From positions 283,620 to 347,619 of the forward strand of contig NZ_LMIE01000032.1 in assembly GCF_001428625.1 (NCBI RefSeq): 64,000 nt of DNA, written 5' to 3'. The notes below the pieces were generated by a model. The model was not told where the DNA came from and made no database searches. It was given only the letters and a program-made list of their open reading frames with translations. Both the position numbers and the translations under genes were made by a program. The first letter of the stretch is position 1, and every line of letters starts with the position of its first letter. Source of the stretch: Hydrogenophaga sp. Root209. GTDB lineage: Bacteria > Pseudomonadota > Gammaproteobacteria > Burkholderiales > Burkholderiaceae_C. Of the stretch, positions 45,046-54,371 are shown in pieces.

Positions 45046-46682
45046 GCTCCCCCGCATCCCACCGCGATCCGCGCCCGAGGCCCGAGGCGCAGCACCTGAG
45101 CAACGGTCGTTTTATCTTGCTGGGCCTGATGGCACTGAATCTGCTGGCGTTGCTGGCGCAAATCGCCATCGACTTTTCGGCCGAGAACCTTGCCTCGGCA
45201 AGCATCGTGTTTACATCTTCCATGTTGGTGCTGCTGTACCTGCAGTGGACACCTGCGCTGCAGACCCACCCGCTGTCGACATTCGCGGTGTTCGGCTTTG
45301 GCGTCACCACTCAACTGGGTGCGCTGCTCGGACAGACCGCGTACTGGACATCGCTGGCCGACAACCTGCGCGTACCCATGGCCACCTTCGCGCTGCTGGC
45401 CGGCTTTCAGTTGCTGGCGTTGATCGCGCACACCGGCTACCGCTGGCTCATGCCTCCGCCCGCTGCAGACCAAGGGTCGCTGCCCCGCCGGATATTGCAG
45501 AAGTTGGGCCTTTACGACACGCCCACCACCGGCGTGCTGTGGTTCATGGGTTATGTGGGGCTGATCGCGTTCTTGCTCGGCGCCGGGCGCGAAGGCACCT
45601 TTGGCAAGGTGATGCAAGGCCTGATCTTTCTCACCTGGGCGCCTTTCCTCATTCCCATGTATCTGATCCAGCTGGGCGATTCTTACAGCAGCCTGCGCAA
45701 GCAATGGCCCTATCTGCTCTTCTTTGCGGGGCTGGTGGTGCTGTTGGGTCTGGCGGCCAATGCAAGGCAGGTGATGCTCTCCGGCTTTGTCACCATCGCG
45801 CTGTTTGCCTTGCTGGGTGCGCTGCGCAGCGCCACGGCGGTGTCGGGCAAACGCGTGTTGAAGCTTGGCGTGCTGGGTCTGGTGCTTGCCGCTCTGGCCA
45901 TCCCGCTGAGCGATCTGGCCACCGCCATGGTGGTGGCGCGCAAGGTGCGCGGCAATGTCTCGGCGGTTCAGATGGTGAAGGAAACCTTCTACTACTTCCA
46001 GCGGCCTGATGCACTGGCCGAGCAGAACGAGGAGCAACGCAACGCAACGCGGGGAAAGTACGACGAGCACTACTTCGAAAACCCCTTGCTGGCCCGCCTG
46101 GTGGAGACCAAGTTCCACGACAACTCGTTCTACTTCGTCTCGACCTTCTCCCAGAGCGATACCGAGCTGCTCGCCCAGACCACCACAGACATGTTCTGGG
46201 TCGCGCTGCCCGAACCGTTGATCAAGCGCCTGGGGGTGGACATTGACAAGAAGGCGTTCGAGTTCTCCATCGGCGACTACCTCAGCCACCTGAGCCAGGG
46301 CGGGCCGCTGGGCAGTCGTCGCACAGGTTCGATGCTGGCGCAAGGCGTTGCGCTACTGGGTGCTGGTTTTGCGGTGGTCTACATCGCCTTCTGCCTGGTC
46401 ACCTTCGCCATGATCGACCTGCTCTCGTTTCGCAATCGGGGAGGGCAGGTGGTGCTCTCAGCCGTGGGCATGCTGGCGGTGTGGAAGTTGTTCCAGAACG
46501 GCATCACCAACGATTCTTTGCACGCCTGGATCACGGGCACGCTGCGCACCATTCCACAGAACATCGTGTTGTTCTTACTCGTAGCCACGACGGCTCGCGC
46601 CTTCGGCATGTTGTTGGGCGGTCGGTCCCATGTTGCAAACAACCCGCCAGACCGCCCCGATGGCCTGCGCACGCCGGTTTGA
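45042..46682 (+). CDS. Candidate polysaccharide polymerase (Wzy-like)
   Basis: 546 residues, polytopic with roughly ten membrane helices and one larger loop of about 100 residues (from VRGNVSAVQMVKETFYYFQR to the LSHLSQGGPLGSRRTG area). This is the general layout of Wzy and O-antigen polymerases. Wzy proteins share little sequence, so the call rests on topology, size and position between glycosyltransferase genes in a cluster that otherwise lacks a polymerase. It overlaps the previous gene by 4 bases. Confidence 0.62.
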   Translation: MSSPASHRDPRPRPEAQHLSNGRFILLGLMALNLLALLAQIAIDFSAENLASASIVFTSSMLVLLYLQWTPALQTHPLSTFAVFGFGVTTQLGALLGQTAYWTSLADNLRVPMATFALLAGFQLLALIAHTGYRWLMPPPAADQGSLPRRILQKLGLYDTPTTGVLWFMGYVGLIAFLLGAGREGTFGKVMQGLIFLTWAPFLIPMYLIQLGDSYSSLRKQWPYLLFFAGLVVLLGLAANARQVMLSGFVTIALFALLGALRSATAVSGKRVLKLGVLGLVLAALAIPLSDLATAMVVARKVRGNVSAVQMVKETFYYFQRPDALAEQNEEQRNATRGKYDEHYFENPLLARLVETKFHDNSFYFVSTFSQSDTELLAQTTTDMFWVALPEPLIKRLGVDIDKKAFEFSIGDYLSHLSQGGPLGSRRTGSMLAQGVALLGAGFAVVYIAFCLVTFAMIDLLSFRNRGGQVVLSAVGMLAVWKLFQNGITNDSLHAWITGTLRTIPQNIVLFLLVATTARAFGMLLGGRSHVANNPPDRPDGLRTPV

Positions 46683-46685
46683 TCC

Positions 46686-47888
46686 ATGCGCATCGTCCTC
46701 TTCACCCACCCCTCGTTCATGGCTTCACAAAGCATGCCGCGGTTCGCGCGCATGCTGCAGCAGGCTTACCAGGCGCTGGGGCATGAGGTGGATGTCTGGT
46801 CGCCCACGGCAAAGGTGCATGCGTGGGTGCCTTCCGGTCGCCTGTCCAAGTGGGCCGGGTACATCGACCAATACCTGCTGTTTCCCTTGTGGGTGCGACG
46901 CGCGGCTGCGCGAGAGCCGGCCGACACGTTGTTCGTGATGGCCGACCAAGCCCTGGGGCCCTGGGTACCGCTGGTCAAACACCGCCCGCTGGTGGTGCAT
47001 GTGCACGACCTGCTGGCGCTGCGATCGGCGCTGGGAGAGGTCCCGCAGAACCCGACTCGCTTCACCGGACGCCTGTACCAGCGCTATATCCGCCAGGGGT
47101 TTGCGCAGGCGCAGCACTTCATCTGCATCTCGCAACGCACGCTCGACGACCTGCGACGCTTGGGCGGGGTGGCGCCCGTCACTTGCAAGGTGGTGCACAA
47201 CGGGCTGAATCAACGCTTTGCACGGACACCTGCACTCGAAGCCCGCGCGCTCTTGCGCCGCGCAGGCCTGCCGGTGCCCGACGCCGGCTTGTTGCTGCAT
47301 GTCAGTGGCAACCAGTGGTACAAAAATGTGGGCGGTGTGATCCGCATCTATGCCCGGTACGCCACCGCGCAAGCGAACCCCTTGCCGCTGTGGCTGGTGG
47401 GCGTTCCCCAGACTGACGCGGTGCGAGAAGCACTGAATGAAGTCCCCGCGCAGGGGCAGGTGCACTTTCTCCATGGCATCGACCACGCCCTGCTGCAAGC
47501 CGCCTATTCGTTGGCGCGGGCCTTCCTGTTCCCCAGCCTGGCCGAAGGATTTGGCTGGCCCATCGTCGAGGCGCAGGCCTGTGGCTGCCCTGTCATCACC
47601 ACCGACGACGCGCCCATGAACGAGATCGGTGGCCCCCACACCGACTACCTGCCCCTGCTTCGCAGCACCGACGACATGGCCCTCTGGGCGGCCCGCGGAG
47701 CACGGGTGCTTGAAAAACTGCTGAACGAACCAGCGCAGGCGCAGAGCGAACGCACCGACGCATGCATGACCTGGTCTCGGCGCTTTGAGTCAGCGCGGGC
47801 CATTGCGGCCTACCTGCAGATCTATGAGGGCGTGATGGCCCGCCACCCAACCAACGCGGACCATGCACTGGCCCGAACTCCTTCATGA
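46686..47888 (+). CDS. GT4 glycosyltransferase B
   Basis: 400 residues with an N-terminal acceptor domain (MRIVLFTHPSFMASQSMPRF) and a GT4 donor domain: LLLHVSGNQWYKNVGGVIRI, FLFPSLAEGFGWPIVEAQAC and CGCPVITTDDAPMNEIGG. The E-x7-E pair (EGFGWPIVE) is intact. It resembles mannosyltransferase-like members of GT4, but the donor is not determined. It begins 3 bases after the polymerase candidate and overlaps the next gene by 4. Confidence 0.88.
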   Translation: MRIVLFTHPSFMASQSMPRFARMLQQAYQALGHEVDVWSPTAKVHAWVPSGRLSKWAGYIDQYLLFPLWVRRAAAREPADTLFVMADQALGPWVPLVKHRPLVVHVHDLLALRSALGEVPQNPTRFTGRLYQRYIRQGFAQAQHFICISQRTLDDLRRLGGVAPVTCKVVHNGLNQRFARTPALEARALLRRAGLPVPDAGLLLHVSGNQWYKNVGGVIRIYARYATAQANPLPLWLVGVPQTDAVREALNEVPAQGQVHFLHGIDHALLQAAYSLARAFLFPSLAEGFGWPIVEAQACGCPVITTDDAPMNEIGGPHTDYLPLLRSTDDMALWAARGARVLEKLLNEPAQAQSERTDACMTWSRRFESARAIAAYLQIYEGVMARHPTNADHALARTPS

Positions 47889-49051
47889 ACATCCTGCATG
47901 TGATTTCGTCTGCCAATCCCACGGGTGGCGGGCCCATTGAAGGGGTGCGCAACCTCGGGCAACGGATGAAGGAGCTCGGCCACCACACCGAGCTGGTCAC
48001 CCTGGACAACCCGACAGACACCTGGTTGCAAAACCAGACACACACCGTGCATGCCCTGGGCCCGGCGCGCGGCAACTACGGCATGAGCCATCGTCTGGTG
48101 CCCTGGCTCGTGGCGCACGCACACCGGTACGACTTCGTGATCGTCAACGGCATCTGGCAGTACCACAGCTTCGCCACCTGGCGCGCCCTCACGCGGCTCA
48201 AGCTGCCCTATGCCGTGTTCACGCACGGCATGCTTGACCCCTGGTTCAAACGCACCTACCCGCTCAAGCACCTGAAGAAGTGGTTCTACTGGCCCTGGGC
48301 CGAATACCGGGTGCTGCGGGATGCCGCGGCGGTGCTCTTCACTTGCGAAGACGAGCGCCTGCTGGCCCGCGAATCGTTCTGGCTGTACCGGGCGCGCGAG
48401 CAGGTGGTGGCCTATGGCACGCGCCCTCCCCCCACCGACAAGGCACCGCTCGCCGCGTGCTTTCTGGACGCCTACCCGCACCTCAAAGGCAAACGCCTGC
48501 TGCTGTTCCTCAGTCGCATTCAGGAGAAAAAGGGCTGCGATCTGCTGATCAGCGCGTTCGCCAAGGCAGCTGCCCACTCACCCGATCTGCACCTGGTGAT
48601 GGCCGGACCCGACCAGACCGGGTGGGTCGCAACCTTGCAGGCGCAAGCTCGGCAACTGGGCGTGGCCGATCGCATCCACTGGCCCGGCATGCTGCAGGGC
48701 GATATCAAGTGGGGCGCGTTCCATGCCGCCGAGGCTTTTGTGCTGCCATCGCACCAGGAAAACTTCGGCATTGCGGTGGCGGAAGCGCTCGGCTGTGGCC
48801 TGCCCGTGCTGATCTCCAACAAGGTCAACATCTGGCGGGAGATCCAGAATGCCGGCGCGGGTCTGGTTGAAGAAAACACCGCAGACGGCACCCATGCACT
48901 GTTGATGCAATGGCTGGCACTGGAGCCGGCGGCTCGCACGAGCATGGCAAAGGCAGCCAGCGAGTTGTTCAACGCGCGGTTCACCGTCAGTGCCATGGCG
49001 CAGAGCCTGCTGCACATCGTGGGTCAGCACCAGAAGAGGGCCGCCCCATGA
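47885..49051 (+). CDS. GT4 glycosyltransferase C
   Basis: 388 residues. The N-domain opens with MNILHVISSANPTGGGPIEG and carries an AVFTHGMLDPWFKRTYPLK segment common in EPS glycosyltransferases. The donor domain has LLLFLSRIQEKKGCDLLISA, FVLPSHQENFGIAVAEALGC and LPVLISNKVNIWREI. The E-x7-E pair is present (ENFGIAVAE). It adds a sugar to the repeat unit. It overlaps the methyltransferase start by 4 bases. Confidence 0.88.
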   Translation: MNILHVISSANPTGGGPIEGVRNLGQRMKELGHHTELVTLDNPTDTWLQNQTHTVHALGPARGNYGMSHRLVPWLVAHAHRYDFVIVNGIWQYHSFATWRALTRLKLPYAVFTHGMLDPWFKRTYPLKHLKKWFYWPWAEYRVLRDAAAVLFTCEDERLLARESFWLYRAREQVVAYGTRPPPTDKAPLAACFLDAYPHLKGKRLLLFLSRIQEKKGCDLLISAFAKAAAHSPDLHLVMAGPDQTGWVATLQAQARQLGVADRIHWPGMLQGDIKWGAFHAAEAFVLPSHQENFGIAVAEALGCGLPVLISNKVNIWREIQNAGAGLVEENTADGTHALLMQWLALEPAARTSMAKAASELFNARFTVSAMAQSLLHIVGQHQKRAAP

Positions 49052-49998
49052 ACAAGACCAGCAATTCGGTAGGGCACATCGGCTCTGCATTCGACTGGGG
49101 TTGGGAGAATCTGCAGTTCCTGCGGATGCGCCTGCAAGGGCTTCAAAGCAAGGAGGCGGACGTGGCCAGGCTGGTCGCAGAGCTGGACGACTATCGGTCG
49201 ATCTTTGAGACCACCACAGGTCTTCCGTTCCACCAGGCGTCCATCTTCGAGGTGGGCTACGGTGCGCGCCCGTTGCGTCTACTGGCACTCATCTCGATGG
49301 GGCTGAATGCGCGGGGCATCGATCTGGACGCACCCATGTTGCGTGTTTCCGTGTCCGCGTTGTTGCGCGTCCTCAGGACCAATGGCTGGCAGCGCTTCAT
49401 CAAGAGCACGGCGCGCGCGCTGATTTTCGACTCACACGAACGCCAGGCGCTGAACCGCGTGCTGGTGCGTCGGGGTGCCCGACTTCGCGTGCAAGCCGCA
49501 CGCTTTCTGGTGGGTGACGTAGCCGATGTTTCGTTGCCGTCAGCGTCGATCGATTTCGTCTACTCAGAGGATGTCTTCGAGCACGTTCCCCGCGAGGCGC
49601 TGGACGGCGTGTGTGCCAACCTGGCGCAGGCACTGACACCGCAGGGTATGGCGGTGATTTCTCCGGCCGTGTTCACCGGGATCAGCGGTGGGCATCTGGT
49701 GGAGTGGTACCCACACACGCTGAAGGCCGACAGGGACCGTCGCTCCGACCCCTGGGAACACCTGCGGCAGCGCCGGTTCACGGCCGATTGTTTCCTTAAC
49801 GAGATGCGGCTTCACGATTACCAGCGGCTGTTCGAGCGTCATTTCACGGTGGTGGCGGTGCACAACCTGCAGGCTGGGCACGGGCGGTCGTTCCTGACCG
49901 AGGATGTGCGAGAAGAACTCGCGGACTACGGCGTGGACGAGCTCCTGGGGGACAAATGGCGTTTCGTGCTGCGCAAGAAGCCCGAGGAGCTGACGTGA
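49048..49998 (+). CDS. SAM-dependent methyltransferase
   Basis: 316 residues. Class I fold with motif I FEVGYGARPLRLLAL, the acidic post-I strand GIDLDAPML, and motif IV region SIDFVYSEDVFEHVPREALDG followed by LAQALTPQGMAVI. It is likely to methylate a sugar or a cap residue of the exopolysaccharide. The specificity cannot be read. About 45 N-terminal residues precede the fold. The next gene starts at a GTG overlapping this stop. Confidence 0.8.
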   Translation: MNKTSNSVGHIGSAFDWGWENLQFLRMRLQGLQSKEADVARLVAELDDYRSIFETTTGLPFHQASIFEVGYGARPLRLLALISMGLNARGIDLDAPMLRVSVSALLRVLRTNGWQRFIKSTARALIFDSHERQALNRVLVRRGARLRVQAARFLVGDVADVSLPSASIDFVYSEDVFEHVPREALDGVCANLAQALTPQGMAVISPAVFTGISGGHLVEWYPHTLKADRDRRSDPWEHLRQRRFTADCFLNEMRLHDYQRLFERHFTVVAVHNLQAGHGRSFLTEDVREELADYGVDELLGDKWRFVLRKKPEELT

Positions 49999-50555
49999 TC
50001 CTCGAAGGCAACGACCCCGCCACACAGCCCTCGTTCACGATAGGCAACCGCCTGGCGCGCGCGCTCTGGGGCGTGAGCTGGCTGCTGCTGTTCAGACCCA
50101 GTCCAAGACCTCTGCACGCTTGGCGGCGTGCGTTGCTGCGTCTTTTTGGTACCCGTATGGGAGAGCATGTGCATGTGTATGCCGGGGTGCGCATCTGGGC
50201 ACCGTGGCAGCTCACGCTGGGCGACCGGGTGGGCATCGCTGATGGCGTGACGCTCTACAACATGGCGCCCATGACCATCGGCAACGACTGCACGCTGTCG
50301 CAAGGCGCTTACCTGTGCGGCGGCTCGCACGACATCAATTCCGCCAACTTCCAGCTCGTGGCCCACCCTATCAATCTGGCTGATCACGTCTGGGTCTGCG
50401 CCGAGGCATTTGTGGGCCCGGGTGTTTACATCGCAAACGGCTGCGTGGTGGGCGCACGTGCGGTGGTGATGAAAGACATCAATCAACCCTGGACCGTTTG
50501 GGGCGGACACCCGGCGGTTCAACTCAAGACACGGCGACCACGGAGCTCGACATGA
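49995..50555 (+). CDS. WcaF-type acetyltransferase
   Basis: 186 residues from a GTG (GTGA overlap with the methyltransferase stop; AGGAG five bases before). Left-handed beta-helix hexapeptide repeats with the WcaF signatures VYAGVRIWAPWQLTLGDRVG, DGVTLYNMAPMTIGNDCTLS, GGSHDI and WVCAEAFVGPGVYI. It should O-acetylate the exopolysaccharide using acetyl-CoA. The length is typical for the family. Confidence 0.88.
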   Translation: MILEGNDPATQPSFTIGNRLARALWGVSWLLLFRPSPRPLHAWRRALLRLFGTRMGEHVHVYAGVRIWAPWQLTLGDRVGIADGVTLYNMAPMTIGNDCTLSQGAYLCGGSHDINSANFQLVAHPINLADHVWVCAEAFVGPGVYIANGCVVGARAVVMKDINQPWTVWGGHPAVQLKTRRPRSST

Positions 50556-51436
50556 AAGCCCACACGCATGCACCCATGCACGCGCCGGTTTCGGTGCTGA
50601 TCCTGACCAAAAATGAGCAACAAGATCTGCCAGGATGTCTGCAAAGCGTGGCATGGAGCGACGACATCCATGTTTACGACTCGGTGAGCACAGACCGCAC
50701 CGTGGAGATTGCGAAGGCTTTTGGCGCCACCGTGACGCAGCGCCCATTCGACAACTGGGCCAGCCACCAGAACTGGGGCTTGGCGAACCTTCCGTTCAAG
50801 CATCCATGGGTGTTCTACATCGACGCAGATGAACGCATGACACCCGAACTGGTGGAATCAGTCCGCGCGGCGGTGGTCGCACCGGGGGACAGGGTGGCAT
50901 TTCGTCTCCAAAGGCGTGACTTCTTTCTAGATACCTGGCTCAAGCACGTGCAGACCTCGGCGTTTTACATGCGCCTTTTCCGACCCGAAAACATGCGCTA
51001 CGAACGGCTGGTGAACCCGATCTCGCTGGCCGACGGCCCGGTAGGCGATGTAACGGGCTTCCTAGACCACTTTCCGTTCAGCAAAGGCATGGGGCACTGG
51101 TTCGAACGGCACAACAACTACAGCCGTCTTGAGGCTGAGCAGATCATGTTCAACCGCGGCAACCAGACGCCGTTTTCGATCACCAAGGCTTTCACAGAGA
51201 GAGACTTCCACGAGCGCCGCTTCTACCAGAAGGAACTGTTCTACCGGCTGCCGCTGCGCCCGCTGGTGAAGTTTGTCTTGCTCTACGTTGTGAAACGCGG
51301 TTTCCTCGATGGCCGCGCGGGCCTGCGCTACGCCGTGCTGCAAGCCATCTATGAATACATGATCGTCCTCAAGGTCAAAGAGCAGGAACAGCTGGTGCCG
51401 CATGCAGCCACGTCCACGGCGCTCAGGCAGCCATGA
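50552..51436 (+). CDS. GT2 family glycosyltransferase
   Basis: 294 residues. GT-A fold of the WaaE/KdtX-like GT2 type: PVSVLILTKNEQQDLPGCLQ, SVAWSDDIHVYDSVSTDRTV, and the DXD-like WVFYIDADERMTPEL. The C-terminal part is hydrophobic and amphipathic with RYEYMIV-like helices that may contact the membrane. It transfers a sugar to the repeat unit. It overlaps both neighbours by 4 bases. Confidence 0.88.
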   Translation: MKAHTHAPMHAPVSVLILTKNEQQDLPGCLQSVAWSDDIHVYDSVSTDRTVEIAKAFGATVTQRPFDNWASHQNWGLANLPFKHPWVFYIDADERMTPELVESVRAAVVAPGDRVAFRLQRRDFFLDTWLKHVQTSAFYMRLFRPENMRYERLVNPISLADGPVGDVTGFLDHFPFSKGMGHWFERHNNYSRLEAEQIMFNRGNQTPFSITKAFTERDFHERRFYQKELFYRLPLRPLVKFVLLYVVKRGFLDGRAGLRYAVLQAIYEYMIVLKVKEQEQLVPHAATSTALRQP

Positions 51437-52671
51437 AGATCCTGATCCACAGCGCCAACTTCGCGCCCGAGCCCACCGGCATCGGCAAGTACTCGGGCGA
51501 GATGGCCGAGTGGCTGGCCGCGCAGGGGCACGAGGTGCGTGTGGTGGCCGCCCCGCCCTACTACCCCGCCTGGAAACTCGACGAGACCTACCGCTGGCCG
51601 CCCTGGCGTCACGAGGTCTGGCGGGGTGTGAACGTATGGCGCGCACCGCTGTGGGTGCCGCGCAAGCCCGGTGGCCTCAAGCGGGTGCTGCACCTGTGCA
51701 CCTTTGCGCTGTCGTCCCTGCCCGTGATGCTGCGCCAGACACTGTGGCGGCCCAACGTGGTGCTGACCGTGGCACCCGCTCTGGTGTGCGCGCCCACAGG
51801 CTGGCTCACCGCGCGTCTGAGCGGTGCGCAGGCCTGGCTGCACGTGCAGGATTTCGAAGTGGACGTGGCACTGCAGATGGGTCTTCTCAAGGGCGCTGTC
51901 TTCGGTCGCGCGATCCGTGCTGTGGAATCCGCGTTGTTCAAACGCTTCGATGTGGTCTCCACCATCTCAGAGCGCATGCGCCAGCACCTGCTGCGCAAAG
52001 GGGTGGCACCTGAGCGCACGCACCTCTTTGTGAACTGGGCCGACGTGGACCGCATAAAACCTTTGACCCAGCCCAGCAGCTACCGCGCCGAGCTGGGCCT
52101 GGCCGCCACCACGCGCGTTGCCCTGTTCTCCGGCACGCTGAGCGCAAAGCAAGGCCTGATGGTGATCCCGGAAGCAGCGCGCCTGCTGGCGCACCGGCAC
52201 GATGTGTTGTTTTTGGTGTGCGGCGGTGGCGCCATGCAAGCCGAGCTGGAGCAGGCCGCGCGCACGCTGCCCAACCTGCGGCTGCTGCCTCTGCAACCGC
52301 TGGAGCGGCTGGGTGAATTGCTCGGACTGGCCGACGTGCACATGTTGCCCCAAAGCCAGGAGGCCGAAGACCTTGTGCTGCCCAGCAAGCTCTCCGGCAT
52401 GCTGGCCAGTGGCCGGCCGGTGGTGGCCACCTGCCGGGCAGACACCGATCTGGCCGCGGTGGTGGGCCAGTTTGGCCGCGTGGTGCCACCGGGAGATGCC
52501 AGAGCGCTTGCACAAGCCGTCACCGATCTGTTGGCCGACCCGGCACACCGACAAGTCCTGGGCGAGCGGGCGAGAACACACGCCCTGCTGCACCTGGCCC
52601 GCGACGGTGTGCTGCAGGCGCTGGTGCGCCGCATGCAACCGGCCGTGCCGCAAGCCCAGGCCAGCACATGA
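51433..52671 (+). CDS. WcaI-type glycosyltransferase
   Basis: 412 residues. The opening MKILIHSANFAPEPTGIGKY with GHEVRVVAAPPYYPAW and PRKPGGLKRVLHL is characteristic of colanic-acid WcaI-type GT4 enzymes, and the WLHVQDFEVDVALQMG segment supports this. The donor domain has LFSGTLSAKQGLMVIPEAAR and LVLPSKLSGMLASGRPVVAT. WcaI enzymes are linked to fucose- or glucose-containing polymers, which fits gmd/fcl. Confidence 0.88.
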   Translation: MKILIHSANFAPEPTGIGKYSGEMAEWLAAQGHEVRVVAAPPYYPAWKLDETYRWPPWRHEVWRGVNVWRAPLWVPRKPGGLKRVLHLCTFALSSLPVMLRQTLWRPNVVLTVAPALVCAPTGWLTARLSGAQAWLHVQDFEVDVALQMGLLKGAVFGRAIRAVESALFKRFDVVSTISERMRQHLLRKGVAPERTHLFVNWADVDRIKPLTQPSSYRAELGLAATTRVALFSGTLSAKQGLMVIPEAARLLAHRHDVLFLVCGGGAMQAELEQAARTLPNLRLLPLQPLERLGELLGLADVHMLPQSQEAEDLVLPSKLSGMLASGRPVVATCRADTDLAAVVGQFGRVVPPGDARALAQAVTDLLADPAHRQVLGERARTHALLHLARDGVLQALVRRMQPAVPQAQAST

Positions 52672-53876
52672 GCGCCGCGCCGGGCCGTTCCCAAGCCAGC
52701 TCGCACCGCAGCCCGCAGGGCGAAGGTACCCCAGTGAGCGCCGAACCTGCCGCCCAGCCATTTCCGCCACGGGGCGACATCGTCATCTTCCAGCCGGAGT
52801 TCGAGGAGTTCGGCGGTGAAGAACGCGTGATCCTGTCGCTGTCTGCCGGTCTGCATGCGCAAGGCAAGGCACACAGCGTGCTTTGTTACCACGACCACAT
52901 TGGCCTGGCGCGGCACGCGCACCTTCCACTGCCGGTGTTTGAACTCAAACCATCCGGCGGCGGATGGGTCAAAGCCATGGCACTGCGGGCCGCGTTGGCG
53001 CGGCTGCATGCTCGGGGCGATCCCACACCCGTGCTGTTCAGCATCCAGTCGGCCTTGCACGCCGGCATGGCCAACCTGCGCAGCCAACTCCCCTACTTCC
53101 TGCGCATTCCCGACACCTACAGCCTGCTGAATTACGAGGCCACCGCCACCGGTGGGCTCGGAAGGTCGGAACGGCTCTCCGCAAGGCACTGGCTCACGCG
53201 CCACGGCATCCGCTCGGCACGAGGCTTTGCCACCAACACCGTTGCACTGGCCAACGAGATGCATGCCTTGTATGGACGAAGGGCCGAGGTGGTGTACCTC
53301 GGCGGCTTCGGCCAGCAGCCGCTGGCACAACTGCCGGCGCGCGCAAGCCAACCCATCGAGTTGTTGAGCGTTTCGCGGCTGCAGAAAAGCAAGCGCGTGG
53401 ACTGGATCCTGCAGAGCCTGGCGGAGATCGTTCGACGACCCGAGGGTGAACCCGATTTTGTGTTGCATGTGGTGGGCGCTGGACCCGAAGAGGCTGCATT
53501 GAAGTTGATGAGCCAGGAGCTCGAACTTAGAGAGCGCGTGCGCTTCCATGGCTTTGTCTCGGACGATGCTTTGACCCACCTGTACCAGCGATCCCACGTG
53601 TTCCTGATGCCTGCATGTCAGGGCTACGGACTGCCCGCCATTGAAGCGCTGTACCGCCGGCAAGGCGTGGTGCTCAACCACGAATCGGGCGTGGTTGAGC
53701 TGCTGGCCGACTCACAGTGGGCGGTGGTGGCAGAGCCCGGGCCGCTCGGCTTCACCCAGGGCGTTCGCGACATGTTCAAGCGCGTTTGCGATCCGCGCTT
53801 CTTTGCCCATCCCTTGCCATCGCTGCCCACCGAAGGCGACTGGGCCAAAAAAATCATCGCGTTGTTTGGCTGGTAA
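52668..53876 (+). CDS. GT4 glycosyltransferase D
   Basis: 402 residues. A 35-residue Ser/Ala/Pro-rich N-terminal extension precedes the GT-B fold (DIVIFQPEFEEFGGEERVIL). The donor domain has ELLSVSRLQKSKRVDWILQS, VFLMPACQGYGLPAIEALYR and VLNHESGVVELL. The usual E-x7-E first Glu is replaced (QGYGLPAIE), so the catalytic geometry may differ. An alternative start further in (MKAMALRA-like) is unlikely because the first fold strand would be lost. It is the last clear transferase in the cluster. Confidence 0.82.
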   Translation: MSAAPGRSQASSHRSPQGEGTPVSAEPAAQPFPPRGDIVIFQPEFEEFGGEERVILSLSAGLHAQGKAHSVLCYHDHIGLARHAHLPLPVFELKPSGGGWVKAMALRAALARLHARGDPTPVLFSIQSALHAGMANLRSQLPYFLRIPDTYSLLNYEATATGGLGRSERLSARHWLTRHGIRSARGFATNTVALANEMHALYGRRAEVVYLGGFGQQPLAQLPARASQPIELLSVSRLQKSKRVDWILQSLAEIVRRPEGEPDFVLHVVGAGPEEAALKLMSQELELRERVRFHGFVSDDALTHLYQRSHVFLMPACQGYGLPAIEALYRRQGVVLNHESGVVELLADSQWAVVAEPGPLGFTQGVRDMFKRVCDPRFFAHPLPSLPTEGDWAKKIIALFGW

Positions 53877-53903
53877 GGCCCTCTGCATGACAGAAAGGTT
53901 GGC

Positions 53904-54356
53904 ATGAGCATTCAATCCTGGTTTGCGCGCAGCTTGGGTCGAGTCCGCGAGGGGACCAAAGCACACCTGGTGAGCTCTGCCGAGCTTCTCGACTTCACGG
54001 ATGACGCACTTCACGCCATGCGCGAAGCAACAGACGACGAATGTGAAGCCTCGTTCGTTGAACATGTCTCCCGGACCTGTGGGGGTACCGTCGATTGGAG
54101 GGAGCAGCCACAGGACATTGCTGAGACCCTCGCTGCATTTCTCAGCGCAGACGAAGTCTCTCTGATCCAGACACCGACGTTCAATGATCGAACCAGGCCC
54201 CCACAAGCAATTCAGGGATTTGACGAATCCCTGAAGGGTTCACCGAGGGGAGTTCGAGCCCTGGACTCCTTCGGAGATTTCTACATCGTGCTGGTCTTGC
54301 CACGCCATTTGCTGCCGCGCTTCGATGAAATCAACCAGCACTGGATTGCAGCATGA
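53904..54356 (+). CDS. Hypothetical protein
   Basis: 150 residues beginning MSIQSWFARSLGRVREGTKA, 27 bases after the last glycosyltransferase and probably in the same transcript; AAAGG lies 5 bases before the ATG. It is a soluble, mildly acidic, helical-looking protein with no signal peptide or membrane segment and two cysteines. A loosely conserved DSFGDFYIVLVLPRHLLPRF segment is near the C-terminus. I do not recognise a family. It is convergent with the protease gene (15-base gap). Confidence 0.6.
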   Translation: MSIQSWFARSLGRVREGTKAHLVSSAELLDFTDDALHAMREATDDECEASFVEHVSRTCGGTVDWREQPQDIAETLAAFLSADEVSLIQTPTFNDRTRPPQAIQGFDESLKGSPRGVRALDSFGDFYIVLVLPRHLLPRFDEINQHWIAA

Positions 54357-54371
54357 GTCGCATGACCGGCG

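Noticed and set aside
43375-45057. Long minus-strand open frames opposite the flippase and a glycosyltransferase gene (also 42674-43924)
   Set aside because: They are shadows of well-supported plus-strand genes with ATGA-coupled starts and recognisable family motifs.
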